Source: Oscillospiraceae bacterium
GTDB taxonomy: Bacteria; Bacillota; Clostridia; Oscillospirales; Oscillospiraceae
Assembly: GCA_017479425.1 (NCBI GenBank)
Contig: JAFVCD010000028.1
Location: 41,048-105,047, forward strand
Direction: 5' to 3'
DNA: 64,000 bases
Made by a program: the position numbers and the translations under genes. This document shows, in pieces, positions 1 through 7,407 of this stretch. Positions within the stretch are counted from its first letter, which is position 1. Every line of letters starts with the position of its first letter. The notes beneath the pieces were generated by a model that worked only from the letters and a program-made list of their open reading frames with translations, did not search any database and had not been told where the DNA came from.

Positions 1-1
1 C

Positions 2-118
2 GGCCTTGACGGCGTTCTGTGGTCGATGCCGGTATCGGACGCTCTGACTGCCGTCATCAGTGCGGTTATAATCGCAAGGACTTATACTAATCTCAATAAA
101 AAAGTCTTGACTTTTTAA
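2..118 (+). CDS. MATE family efflux transporter, C-terminal end (partial)
   Basis: The window opens inside a gene whose last 38 codons are visible, ending in TAA. They read as a hydrophobic helix followed by a short basic tail. The stretch W-S-M-P-V-S-D-A-L-T (residues 7-16 of the visible part) is the pattern found in the final transmembrane helix of MATE drug/cation antiporters of clostridia. MATE proteins export cationic compounds through the cytoplasmic membrane using a sodium or proton gradient. The rest of the gene lies outside the window, so this call rests on one short motif. Confidence 0.6.
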   Translation, partial: GLDGVLWSMPVSDALTAVISAVIIARTYTNLNKKVLTF

Positions 119-392
119 CAAAAGGTAGCTATCCTTAACTGAGTTAGAGAAATCTAATTCAGAGATGGTGCAGAGCATGAAATACGGAATTATCGGCGCG
201 TTTAAAAACGGCGTTTGATTATATCGGGAAAGAGATACCGGAGCTCGAAAGGAGTACCCGATGAACCGGTACTATTACTTCAAGAACGAGCGAGAGCGCA
301 TCAAAACAACTCCGGAAGCGGAGTTTTTTGACGGGGATAGATTAGATACTTCTAACTCAAAGAACGACAAGTGTACGAAAGGGGCAACAACA
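119..392 (+). other. Leader region of the ABC exporter with small open frames
   Basis: Between the MATE gene and the ABC ATPase core there is no obvious strong promoter. Two short frames overlap: one from ATG 165 to TGA 218 (17 codons, beginning M-V-Q-S-M-K-Y-G), and another frame reading D-Y-I-G-K-E-I-P-E-L-E and stopping at TGA 262-264. The second stop overlaps an ATG at 261 in the ATGA arrangement typical of translational coupling. The two parts could be one small gene broken by a single-base shift. Nothing else is recognised here. Confidence 0.3.
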
Positions 393-1106
393 GTGTCAGC
401 AGAGGATAAGTTTTTGGAGATCGTAGACCTGAGAAAAAGCTTTGGCGAAGGCGAGGCACGCCAGGAGGTTCTGAGGGGCGTTGATTTTTCGGTAAAGAGG
501 GGAGAATTCTGCGTGCTGCTCGGGCCGTCAGGCTCGGGTAAATCCACGCTTCTGAATATTATCGGCGGAATAGACAAGCAGGATTCCGGCTACGTCGCAA
601 TCAGCGGCGATAAGCTCGAGGATATGGACGAAAAGCAGCTCACGCGATACCGCAGGCTTCATCTCGGGTATGTGTTCCAGATGTATAACCTTATTCCGAA
701 CCTCAACGTAAAGGAGAATATCGAGGTCGGGGCGTATCTCTCATCAAAGCCGCTCGACGTGGAGGAGGTGCTGACAACGCTCGGTCTGCAGGAGCACAAG
801 TATAAGTACCCGAATCAGCTCTCCGGCGGTCAGCAGCAGAGAGTTTCAATAGGCAGAGCGGTTGTGAAGAATCCCGATATACTGATGTGCGACGAGCCGA
901 CGGGCGCGCTCGATTATAAGACGAGCAAGGAGATACTTGCGCTCATCGAGGACTGCAACCGGAAATACGGCACAACGGTCATAATGGTCACGCACAACGA
1001 GGCAATCAGCAAAATGGCAGATCACGTTATCCGCCTGCGCGACGGCGTCGTGCGCCATAATATCACGAACGAGGCGAAGGTACCGGCCTCCGAGCTTGAT
1101 TGGTGA
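393..1106 (+). CDS. ABC transporter ATP-binding protein (MacB/LolD-like)
   Basis: This is the nucleotide-binding subunit of an exporter-type ABC system; it hydrolyses ATP at the inner face of the membrane to drive the FtsX-type permease encoded next. Visible motifs are the Walker A G-P-S-G-S-G-K-S-T, a Q-loop in F-Q-M-Y-N-L-I-P, the signature L-S-G-G-Q-Q-Q-R, Walker B L-M-C-D-E-P-T-G-A-L-D and the switch histidine in M-V-T-H-N. Length from the GTG at 393 is 237 residues, normal for the family, and GAAAGGGG precedes it at good spacing. An in-frame ATG at 261, also with AAAGGAG upstream, would add 44 residues that do not look like family sequence, so I prefer 393. The permease starts 12 bases downstream. 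Confidence 0.93.
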   Translation: MSAEDKFLEIVDLRKSFGEGEARQEVLRGVDFSVKRGEFCVLLGPSGSGKSTLLNIIGGIDKQDSGYVAISGDKLEDMDEKQLTRYRRLHLGYVFQMYNLIPNLNVKENIEVGAYLSSKPLDVEEVLTTLGLQEHKYKYPNQLSGGQQQRVSIGRAVVKNPDILMCDEPTGALDYKTSKEILALIEDCNRKYGTTVIMVTHNEAISKMADHVIRLRDGVVRHNITNEAKVPASELDW

Positions 1107-1118
1107 GGAGGAAAAGAC

Positions 1119-3812
1119 GTGAAGAACCCTCTTATAAAGCGCATCCCGAAGGAGCTTAGGACGGAATGGCACAAGTATCTTGTGATAATCGTCTTTATGG
1201 TCGTAATGATCGGGGTTATCTCGGGTATGTACGTCGGGCATGACAGTATGCTCGAGGCAGTTGCGGAAGGCAGGGAGGAGCTGAATATCGAGGACGGCTC
1301 CTTTGAGCTTAAAAAGAAAGCCTCGCCGGAGCTTATTCGGGCGATCGAGAGCGGCGAGAGAGCGGACGTAAGGCAGTATTTTATCGACGAGGGCATTCGT
1401 GAGGCGGACAAAGAGGTCGCAGAGGCAATCGAAGATGAGCTTCGGGAAACCGTCCGAGGCGAAATCGAGCGCGCAGTCAGAGAACAGTGCGCCGCCTACG
1501 GAATAACCGACGAGGACGTAATAAAGAGTCAGATCGACGCCGCTATCGAGGCAAATTATGATGACACAATCGCTAAAGCCCGCGAGTCTGAAGATTTTCA
1601 GAATGCGGAGGCAGAGGCTTTTGAGAAGGCGCACGAGGCGGTTGTTGAGAAGGTCGATGAAAAATGGAACGAAATAAGCGAGGAATATGAGCTTGACAGC
1701 GCATTCAATGCCGTGCCGGTCACTGTTTTTGAAAACTTCTACCGCAACGAGCCGGAGGACGATGAGGGTGACGGCGCGGAGGACGCGACGATCAGAGTGT
1801 TCAGCAGCGATTCCGAGGTAAACAAGGCTTCATTCCTCGAGGGACGCGCGCCGGAGAAGCGGAACGAAATCGCAATCGACCGTATGCACGCGGATAACGT
1901 CGGCGTAGCAGTCGGAGATACGATTACCGTCGGAGGGCGGCGGTTTGAGGTCGTGGGACTACTCTCCTACGTCAACTATCTCACCCTGCACGAGTCGAAC
2001 ACTGATTTGATGTTTGACGCCTTTGGCTTCGACGTCGGCATGGTGACGCCGGAGGCATTTGACGATCTTCCGTCGAGAATGCACTATAACTATGCGTATT
2101 TCTATTCAGAAGAGCCCGCGGACAAGATCGCGCTTGCGGACGATGCAGATAATTTCCTCAAAATGCTCATCACGCAGACACTTGTGAACGATAACGAGAT
2201 CGAGGACTTTATACCCGAATACCTGCGGCAGGCGAGCAATTTCGCGCCGTCTGATATCGACAGCGATACGGCGGGCACGGCGCTTATGTGCTATATTCTC
2301 ATCGCGGTCATCGCCTTTGTGTTTGCAATTACGATAACGAACACGATCGAGAAGGAGGCGACGGTCATCGGAACGCTTCGCGCCTCGGGCTATACAAAGC
2401 GCGAGCTTGTCGTTCACTATATGACGATGCCGGTGATCGTTACGCTCATCGGCGCCGCAGTCGGAAATCTACTCGGCTATACGGCGTTTCGCACGGTGGC
2501 TCTGAAGCTCTATTACAACAGCTACAGTCTGCCCGCCTGCGAGCCGATCTTCAGCCGCGAGGGATTTGTTAAGACAACGGTCATTCCGCTTGCGCTGATG
2601 TTTTTTGTAAATCTGTTTGTAATTCTGAGGCAGCTGAGGCTATCGCCGCTGCAGTTTCTGAGGAGAGATCTGCGCAGAACGCGGAGGAGCAAGGCGCGCA
2701 GACTTCCGGCGTGGTCGTTCCTGCGGCGGTTCAGACTGCGGGTCATGCTGCAAAATATAAGCAATTACGCGGTTCTGATTTTCGGAGTTATCTTCATCGA
2801 GCTGATGCTCTGCTTTGCTTTCGGCCTGCCCGACTCGCTGGAGTATTACAGTGAAAAGGCGCCGGAGATGATGTTTGCGGACTACCAGTATATGCTGATG
2901 GGCAATAAGGACGAGGACGGCGAGTTAATTACAACGGGCGAGCCCTCAGCCGAGCGCTTCTCGAGCACAACTCTGAAATACGCGAAGAGCAGAAACGCGC
3001 TGTTTGAGGGCTTGGGCTCAGGAGGCGACGAGTCTGTCACGGTCTACGGCATCGAGGACGGAAGCGCCTATATTTCGCTTCCGGACGAGCTCAGAGAAGG
3101 CGAAGCGTACATCTCGTCGGCATTTCGTGATAAGTTTGGCCTGCGCGCGGGCGATAAAATCACGCTCAGCGAGGAGTACGCAAACAAGTCTTATACGTTC
3201 ACAGTAAAGGGCGTTGCGGATTATGACGGCGGGATTGCCGTGTTTATGAAAAACGCCGCCTTTAACGCAGCGTTCGATAAGAGCGAGGACAGCTTCAACG
3301 GCTTTTTGTCCCGGGAGGAGATAACCGACCTTGATGAGAAGAACATTGCCGTTGTAGTTACCGAGAAGGACATCACAAAGGTCACAAATCAGCTTATGCA
3401 CTCCATGGGGCAGTTCTTCTGGGTGTTCAAAATTGCGATGGTGGTGCTCTCCGCTGCGCTTATCTATCTTCTTGCGAAAATCATCATCGAGCGGAACGAG
3501 CAGCCGATCTCCATGGCGAAAATATTGGGCTTTGAGAACAGAGAAATCGCCTCCGTTTATATTCTTCCGACCGCGATCGTGGTGACTGCTTCTGCTCTTT
3601 TCAGCTTCGCAGTCGGTTATTTACTGATGATTCAGCTTTTCAAGCTGTTTATGCTGCAGATGGACGGGTACTTTGCCTTTTATATGAAGCCGGAGTCAAT
3701 GGCTCTGAGCGTTGTGTATCTTCTTGTCGGATATGCGCTCGTCTCGCTCGTCGATTTTGCAAGGATAAAGCAAATTCCGACGGACAAAGCGCTGAAAAAT
3801 ATGGATGTATAA
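1119..3812 (+). CDS. ABC transporter permease, FtsX/MacB type
   Basis: This 897-residue membrane protein pairs with the preceding ATPase and probably exports, or gives resistance to, a peptide or lipid-like substrate; the substrate is unknown. A transmembrane helix lies near residues 16-38. A long acidic alpha-helical segment rich in Glu and Ala (about 50-190) follows and may be an extracytoplasmic coiled coil. The first FtsX domain has helices around 389-410 and the typical following pattern I-G-T-L-R-A-S-G-Y. Further helices occur near 430-455, 485-505 and 550-570, and a second FtsX domain lies near the C-terminus. The start is GTG at 1119 behind GAGGAGGAAA. The two-domain layout matches full-length permeases that act with a single ATPase. 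Confidence 0.88.
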   Translation: MKNPLIKRIPKELRTEWHKYLVIIVFMVVMIGVISGMYVGHDSMLEAVAEGREELNIEDGSFELKKKASPELIRAIESGERADVRQYFIDEGIREADKEVAEAIEDELRETVRGEIERAVREQCAAYGITDEDVIKSQIDAAIEANYDDTIAKARESEDFQNAEAEAFEKAHEAVVEKVDEKWNEISEEYELDSAFNAVPVTVFENFYRNEPEDDEGDGAEDATIRVFSSDSEVNKASFLEGRAPEKRNEIAIDRMHADNVGVAVGDTITVGGRRFEVVGLLSYVNYLTLHESNTDLMFDAFGFDVGMVTPEAFDDLPSRMHYNYAYFYSEEPADKIALADDADNFLKMLITQTLVNDNEIEDFIPEYLRQASNFAPSDIDSDTAGTALMCYILIAVIAFVFAITITNTIEKEATVIGTLRASGYTKRELVVHYMTMPVIVTLIGAAVGNLLGYTAFRTVALKLYYNSYSLPACEPIFSREGFVKTTVIPLALMFFVNLFVILRQLRLSPLQFLRRDLRRTRRSKARRLPAWSFLRRFRLRVMLQNISNYAVLIFGVIFIELMLCFAFGLPDSLEYYSEKAPEMMFADYQYMLMGNKDEDGELITTGEPSAERFSSTTLKYAKSRNALFEGLGSGGDESVTVYGIEDGSAYISLPDELREGEAYISSAFRDKFGLRAGDKITLSEEYANKSYTFTVKGVADYDGGIAVFMKNAAFNAAFDKSEDSFNGFLSREEITDLDEKNIAVVVTEKDITKVTNQLMHSMGQFFWVFKIAMVVLSAALIYLLAKIIIERNEQPISMAKILGFENREIASVYILPTAIVVTASALFSFAVGYLLMIQLFKLFMLQMDGYFAFYMKPESMALSVVYLLVGYALVSLVDFARIKQIPTDKALKNMDV

Positions 3813-3813
3813 C

Positions 3814-3845
3814 AAAAACCCGCCGCGTTTCAGCGGCGGGTTTTA
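3814..3845 (+). terminator. Rho-independent terminator after the ABC exporter
   Basis: CCCGCCGC (3819-3826) pairs with GCGGCGGG (3833-3840) across a 6-base loop, followed by TTTT. It sits just after the permease stop codon. Confidence 0.88.
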
Positions 3846-3883
3846 AATTGCTGCAAAAATGGAACGAATAGGCGAAATTTTTA

Positions 3884-4711
3884 TCAAAAGGCGATCCTGA
3901 CGATCTTCATTCTTACAAGGCTGTCGCAGAAGCGGATCATAAGCTTATGGAACGCACCGACCTTATCGTAAATATCCCGGTATCCGCGCATATAGCTCTT
4001 CGCCGTGACGGAGGAGAAGCGCTCGCTCCATCCCGCGAGGGAAGCTTCATTCTCGAGCGAGAAGAATGCGCCGACGTCGGTGATACCCGCCTCGCGGAGC
4101 CATGTGCTTCGCATGAGCTTCGCGCCGCGCTCATTGCAGGAGTCAAAGGCAAGCACACCGCCCGGGAAGCGCTCCGCCATCGCGCAGAAGAGCCTTTTCA
4201 CGTCCTCGGTTCTGAAATAGTAGAATACGCCGGCGGCGAAAAACACCGCGCCGTCGGCGGCGATGATTCTATCCATCCACGAGTAATCATTAAGATCGCA
4301 GGATATGTTTTCCTCGCGCTCTCCGGCGGGCAGAAGCTCGTTTCGCACACTTATAACGTCCGGCAGGTCGATGTTATAGCCCCGGCACTCGCCGTTATCG
4401 ACCTTTGAAAAGGTGTCGTCCAGCCCGCAGCCGAGGTTTATGACTGCCGCCCTCGGATGTGCCTTCAAATACCCCTCAACCTCACAGCGCAGGTCATACT
4501 GGCGCTGCGCCACCTCGAGCGCACCGAAAAGCCCCGCGGCGGATTCCATCTTCTTCCGCTTTTCTTCAAAGTCATAGTCGAGGCTGTCGCAGATGCGTTT
4601 TGCCTCCGGGTCAGAAAAAAGCTCCGGAAAGCGCTCGGAGCATACAAGCCGCCCGAAAAGCGGAATGACAAGCGTCTCCTGAACGGTATTTTTCTCAATA
4701 TGGTATTTCAT
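3884..4711 (-). CDS. Class I SAM-dependent methyltransferase, leucine carboxyl methyltransferase (LCM/PPM1) type
   Basis: This 275-residue enzyme has the family pattern of LCM-type O-methyltransferases: an N-terminal segment describing a compact alpha-helical lid, then the SAM-binding motif I V-I-N-L-G-C-G-L-D-D near residue 90 and an acidic residue in N-I-D-L-P-D. Such proteins transfer a methyl group from S-adenosylmethionine to a carboxyl or other oxygen; the bacterial acceptors are mostly unknown. Its ATG overlaps the stop of the upstream ATC-hydrolase gene as ATGA, so the three genes at 6287-3884 form one operon. Codon use is like its neighbours. The general fold is well supported; the substrate is not. 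Confidence 0.85.
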   Translation of the reverse strand: MKYHIEKNTVQETLVIPLFGRLVCSERFPELFSDPEAKRICDSLDYDFEEKRKKMESAAGLFGALEVAQRQYDLRCEVEGYLKAHPRAAVINLGCGLDDTFSKVDNGECRGYNIDLPDVISVRNELLPAGEREENISCDLNDYSWMDRIIAADGAVFFAAGVFYYFRTEDVKRLFCAMAERFPGGVLAFDSCNERGAKLMRSTWLREAGITDVGAFFSLENEASLAGWSERFSSVTAKSYMRGYRDIYDKVGAFHKLMIRFCDSLVRMKIVRIAF

Positions 4712-5349
4712 CGTAAGGTTCCTTTCTTTTTGTATCCGCAGTCGCAGTATGGGCCTCCGGAGGCTATAGTGTACTCACGCCGAAACTCCGACGCGCCGCC
4801 CGCCTCGCTCATCGTATAGTCAAGGCGGCACATGGCGGGAACAAACTCAGAAATCCCCAGTTCACCCATAAGCGCGCAGATTCCGCACCTTGTAAACCTC
4901 GCCTCATAGCCGCTGCCGTCGGGGTATGGCAGATACTCCATATTCCATGAATACGGGTTGCGGTTGGCGGCGCGCAGAGCGGCGGTCTCTCTCATGCCTC
5001 TGATATCTGCTTCGGTAAACTTTCTCCTGCCGCTCAAACGGCAAAAAAGCTTCATGGGCGCGGTCATCATGGCTTTACGGTAATAATCCGTCACCGTTTC
5101 GACCGCAGGTCTTTCCGGCAGGCTGAGAAGAAAGGATGAGAGCATCGCGCAGCTTACGATGTTCATTCTGAAGCGATCCGCGCGCTCAAACTCCGGAAGA
5201 CTCTGAATTATCTCCTTGTATTTACGCTTTGCCCCTGAGGTGACGGACTTTGCCGCTTTATCGTCATATCCGAGCGTATCCGTCAGCTGCCTGCGGAACG
5301 ATCCGGCAAAGAGAAGCCACATACCCGCAGGCATTCCCGCGTATTTCAT
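4708..5349 (-). CDS. L-2-amino-thiazoline-4-carboxylic acid hydrolase (ATC hydrolase) family protein
   Basis: The 213-residue product resembles the ATC hydrolase family, whose founding pseudomonad member opens the thiazoline ring of ATC during conversion to L-cysteine; most clostridial members are uncharacterised. Features seen are a helical N-terminal half and a C-terminal half with conserved-looking cysteines and acidic residues in F-T-R-C-G-I-C-A-L and a final G-G-P-Y-C-D-C motif. The start is placed at the ATG ending at 5349 because AAGGAGG lies 6 bases upstream; an upstream in-frame ATG would overlap the previous gene's end and has no better site. It lies between a BAAT-like hydrolase and a methyltransferase in one operon, which suggests joint action on a small thio- or carboxyl-containing compound. 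Confidence 0.72.
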   Translation of the reverse strand: MKYAGMPAGMWLLFAGSFRRQLTDTLGYDDKAAKSVTSGAKRKYKEIIQSLPEFERADRFRMNIVSCAMLSSFLLSLPERPAVETVTDYYRKAMMTAPMKLFCRLSGRRKFTEADIRGMRETAALRAANRNPYSWNMEYLPYPDGSGYEARFTRCGICALMGELGISEFVPAMCRLDYTMSEAGGASEFRREYTIASGGPYCDCGYKKKGTLR

Positions 5350-5360
5350 CGCGCTCCTCC

Positions 5361-6287
5361 TTACCATTCAGCGAGGGCTTTTCTCAGCCTTCTGTCAATG
5401 TCGAGCCGCGTTTCGCGGCACTGCCTCTTATGCTCTTTTCCGGCTTTGAACATAAAGGAAACGAGAAGTCCCGAGCCAACCGGAAGCATCATTCTGAGCA
5501 TGGAATCCGGAAAGACAAAGTGTGTTCCGTGCTCATAGAGCCAGCTCTCGCAGGTGCAATCGTGAGGCATTTCGGCAAGGCGGGCTTCCATTCTGCGTAT
5601 GTATCTGCAGGTGTCCCACAGAACGTCGTCCTCCGCGCCGATGAATATGAGCTTCCCGCGGATTCTCTCGACCTTGATGCGCTCGGACTCCTCGATGGGG
5701 TGACGCTTTTCGGACTCGTCAAACATTCTGCGCGAGGCGACCTTGTCGCCGCCGGACCTTGCCTCCTCCCTGAGCTTCTGCCAATATTCGGGGTGCCGGT
5801 AGGCGTATGGAAGGAACGGGAGCGGCTTACCCTGCCACGTTACCGAGGATTCGTGATCGCCGGGCCGCTCTGTCGCGCCGTCCTTTCCGTCGCGGTAGAA
5901 GCCCTCCATCACGAAGTCGGGAGGGGAGATGGCAATCGTCAGCGACAGCTCGGGGTAATAGCTTGCCGCCAGAAGCGCCATCATACCGGTGGTGGAGGCG
6001 CCGACAACGCCGAGCTTTCTGCACCCCTGCGCCCGCATAAACGCAATCGCTTTCCCGAACCGCTCCAGCGGATAGCTGTGATGCCCGTAATCCTTCTTGT
6101 CCGGGCTCATCGCCATAACGCTTATGTTCTGCCCGTTCAGCCACTTCGCGCCGGACTCTGCCATTCTGTCCTCAGCGCTGTCACCGAGCATGAGGATAAC
6201 AGCCCGGTCAGAGATAGTAGAACAAGGGTACCACGCTCCGTTAAACCCGTCTGAGCCGATCCTGAATACCTGCTTTTTTCCCAACAT
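5361..6287 (-). CDS. Acyl-CoA thioester hydrolase / BAAT C-terminal-like alpha/beta hydrolase
   Basis: This 308-residue soluble alpha/beta hydrolase resembles the C-terminal domain of bile acid-CoA:amino acid N-acyltransferases and acyl-CoA thioesterases. The nucleophile elbow is G-A-S-T-T-G with Ser98 (in the animal enzymes this residue is Cys or Ser), the acidic residue is probably Asp221 in G-A-E-D-D-V-L-W-D, and the histidine is His256 in H-G-T-H-F-V-F. No signal peptide is present. GGAGG precedes the ATG. It is the first gene of the minus-strand operon and its promoter carries a perfect inverted repeat. It could be an esterase, thioesterase or acyltransferase; a bile-acid role is possible in a gut organism but is not shown by the sequence. 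Confidence 0.8.
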   Translation of the reverse strand: MLGKKQVFRIGSDGFNGAWYPCSTISDRAVILMLGDSAEDRMAESGAKWLNGQNISVMAMSPDKKDYGHHSYPLERFGKAIAFMRAQGCRKLGVVGASTTGMMALLAASYYPELSLTIAISPPDFVMEGFYRDGKDGATERPGDHESSVTWQGKPLPFLPYAYRHPEYWQKLREEARSGGDKVASRRMFDESEKRHPIEESERIKVERIRGKLIFIGAEDDVLWDTCRYIRRMEARLAEMPHDCTCESWLYEHGTHFVFPDSMLRMMLPVGSGLLVSFMFKAGKEHKRQCRETRLDIDRRLRKALAEW

Positions 6288-6316
6288 CAGCTTATCCTCC
6301 GATCCGCAAATACTCT

Positions 6317-6332
6317 GTTAGTTACAACTAAC
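6317..6332 (-). promoter_or_regulatory. Palindromic operator at the BAAT-like operon promoter
   Basis: GTTAGTT (6317-6323) and AACTAAC (6326-6332) form a perfect 7-bp inverted repeat with a 2-bp spacer. It abuts and slightly overlaps the predicted -10 box, where a MarR- or TetR-type repressor would block initiation. No such regulator gene lies beside it in this window. Confidence 0.6.
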
Positions 6333-6359
6333 TATATCACGCCGCCGCGGTCAATTCAA
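6331..6359 (-). promoter_or_regulatory. Promoter of the BAAT-like / ATC hydrolase / methyltransferase operon
   Basis: On the minus strand, -35 TTGAAT (6354-6359) and -10 TATAGT (6331-6336) are separated by 17 bp, upstream of the start codon at 6287. Confidence 0.6.
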
Positions 6360-6377
6360 GACTTTTTTGCGGATAAG

Positions 6378-6410
6378 CAAAAAAGCCTGATCGGCTTGCG
6401 ACCAGGCTTT
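6378..6410 (-). terminator. Rho-independent terminator (minus strand)
   Basis: Reading minus, AGCCTG (6403-6408) pairs with CAGGCT (6384-6389) with an inner TCG/CGA pairing, and six T follow. It ends whatever transcript enters from the LytTR genes or from the element at 6351-6600. Confidence 0.75.
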
Positions 6411-6547
6411 CGATGAGTAGACTTTGTCTTTTGGCACGCTTGATGCGAATTTTCGTACGACCGCAAAAGTCGGAGTTTTCACTTGCTTTGGAAAAACGCT
6501 TATTCTGCGCCGTTTTCCGGCGTTTTCAGGCAGTATCCAAAAATAAC

Positions 6548-6590
6548 TAAAATCGCCGCGAAGCCTTGTGAACACTGGCTCCGCGGCGAG
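6548..6590 (-). terminator. Hairpin terminator after the LytTR response regulator
   Basis: A stem of CGCCGCG and GAGCC pairs with GGCTT and CGCGGCG, and ATTTTAGTTATTT follows on the minus strand, 40 bases after the regulator's stop codon. Confidence 0.6.
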
Positions 6591-6629
6591 TTTGCCTTTT
6601 AGCGGTTAAATCAAACGCTGCTGCGCTGA

Positions 6630-7340
6630 TTATTTGAGCTTCTGATAGGACTCAACGGCGTTCATAAGCGAGCGCTTTCTCGGCTGACTTATGCGCAGCT
6701 CGGTGCCGTCCTGCATATAGAGCGTGTAGCCCTTAATGCCCTGAACGTATCTGAGGTTTACGAGGCAGGAGTTGGAGCAGCGGGCAAAGCCCTTGCCGGA
6801 GAGCAGCTTTTCAAGGCTTGAGATAGTCTGAAACTCGGAATAAGTGCCGTCAAAGGTGTGGTAGGTGAGGAGATGGTCCTGCACATCGATATATGTCACA
6901 TCGCGCAGGCTTATCCGCGCCGTCCCGTAGCCGGTCGGCACCATAAGTCCGTCGTTTTCATCGGAGTTCAGGTGGCGTATCGCCTTTGTCATTTTCAGAG
7001 CGAAGTTGTAGTACTGCACGGGCTTCAGAATATAGTCGAGCGCTTCGACCTCGTAGCCCTGGATTGCATACTGCGCGAGGCTCGTTACAAAAATCAGGCC
7101 AACGCTTGCGTCCAGCGCACGGATACGCTTTGCAGCGTCCATTCCGTTTATGTCGGGCATCTGAATATCCATGAAGATGATATCGTACTCAGCCTTGTAC
7201 TTTTCAAGCAGCATGAGGGGAGAAACGAAGGTGTCGACAAGAAAAGCGATATCGTTCTCATCTCCGAAGCGCCTGATATAATCCTTAAGAGTTTCGCGCG
7301 CTTTTTCTTCGTCCTCTACTATTGCAATCCGGACTGTCAT
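6630..7340 (-). CDS. LytTR family response regulator
   Basis: This 236-residue protein has a receiver domain (about 1-120) with the acidic pocket near residue 10 and the phosphoacceptor Asp58 in I-I-F-M-D-I-Q-M-P, then a LytTR DNA-binding domain (about 130-232) with the typical T-Y-I-D-V-Q-D-H-L and S-C-L-V-N-L-R-Y-V segments. LytTR regulators bind paired direct repeats spaced about two helical turns apart, usually just upstream of -35 boxes. It is encoded 67 bases after the histidine kinase and has its own strong AAGGAGG site. Exactly such repeats lie at 8834-8867, 16878-16911 and 33871-33904, so its likely targets are the glycosidase operons here. This assignment is inference. Confidence 0.95.
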   Translation of the reverse strand: MTVRIAIVEDEEKARETLKDYIRRFGDENDIAFLVDTFVSPLMLLEKYKAEYDIIFMDIQMPDINGMDAAKRIRALDASVGLIFVTSLAQYAIQGYEVEALDYILKPVQYYNFALKMTKAIRHLNSDENDGLMVPTGYGTARISLRDVTYIDVQDHLLTYHTFDGTYSEFQTISSLEKLLSGKGFARCSNSCLVNLRYVQGIKGYTLYMQDGTELRISQPRKRSLMNAVESYQKLK

Positions 7341-7407
7341 AACGCACCTCCTTCGTTTCCTCTATTTTAGCAAAGACCTTTAGCTGTTTCGAGCCGTATT
7401 TCTTGAA

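Larger units (their letters stand above)
6351..6600 (-). other. Structured intergenic element between the LytTR regulator and the BAAT operon, possibly a small RNA or dispersed repeat
   Basis: This stretch is not convincingly coding. Read on the minus strand it contains a long hairpin (CGCCGCG 6582-6588 with CGCGGCG 6554-6560), about 140 bases of sequence with no clear function, and a second hairpin followed by six T (6378-6410). A 74-codon open frame spans most of it but runs through both hairpins and has no ribosome binding site. From memory, similar short translated sequences are often annotated as tiny hypothetical proteins in related gut clostridia, which would fit a dispersed non-coding repeat. 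Confidence 0.4.

Noticed and set aside
6351-6575. 74-codon hypothetical protein on the minus strand
   Set aside because: No ribosome binding site, and it reads through a terminator hairpin; treated as a non-coding element.
7341-7407. A fourth LytTR-type site between the kinase and regulator genes
   Set aside because: TTTAATTCAAGAAA and a nearby CTCGAAA occur, but the spacing is 12 rather than 20 bp, so the geometry does not match sites A-C.
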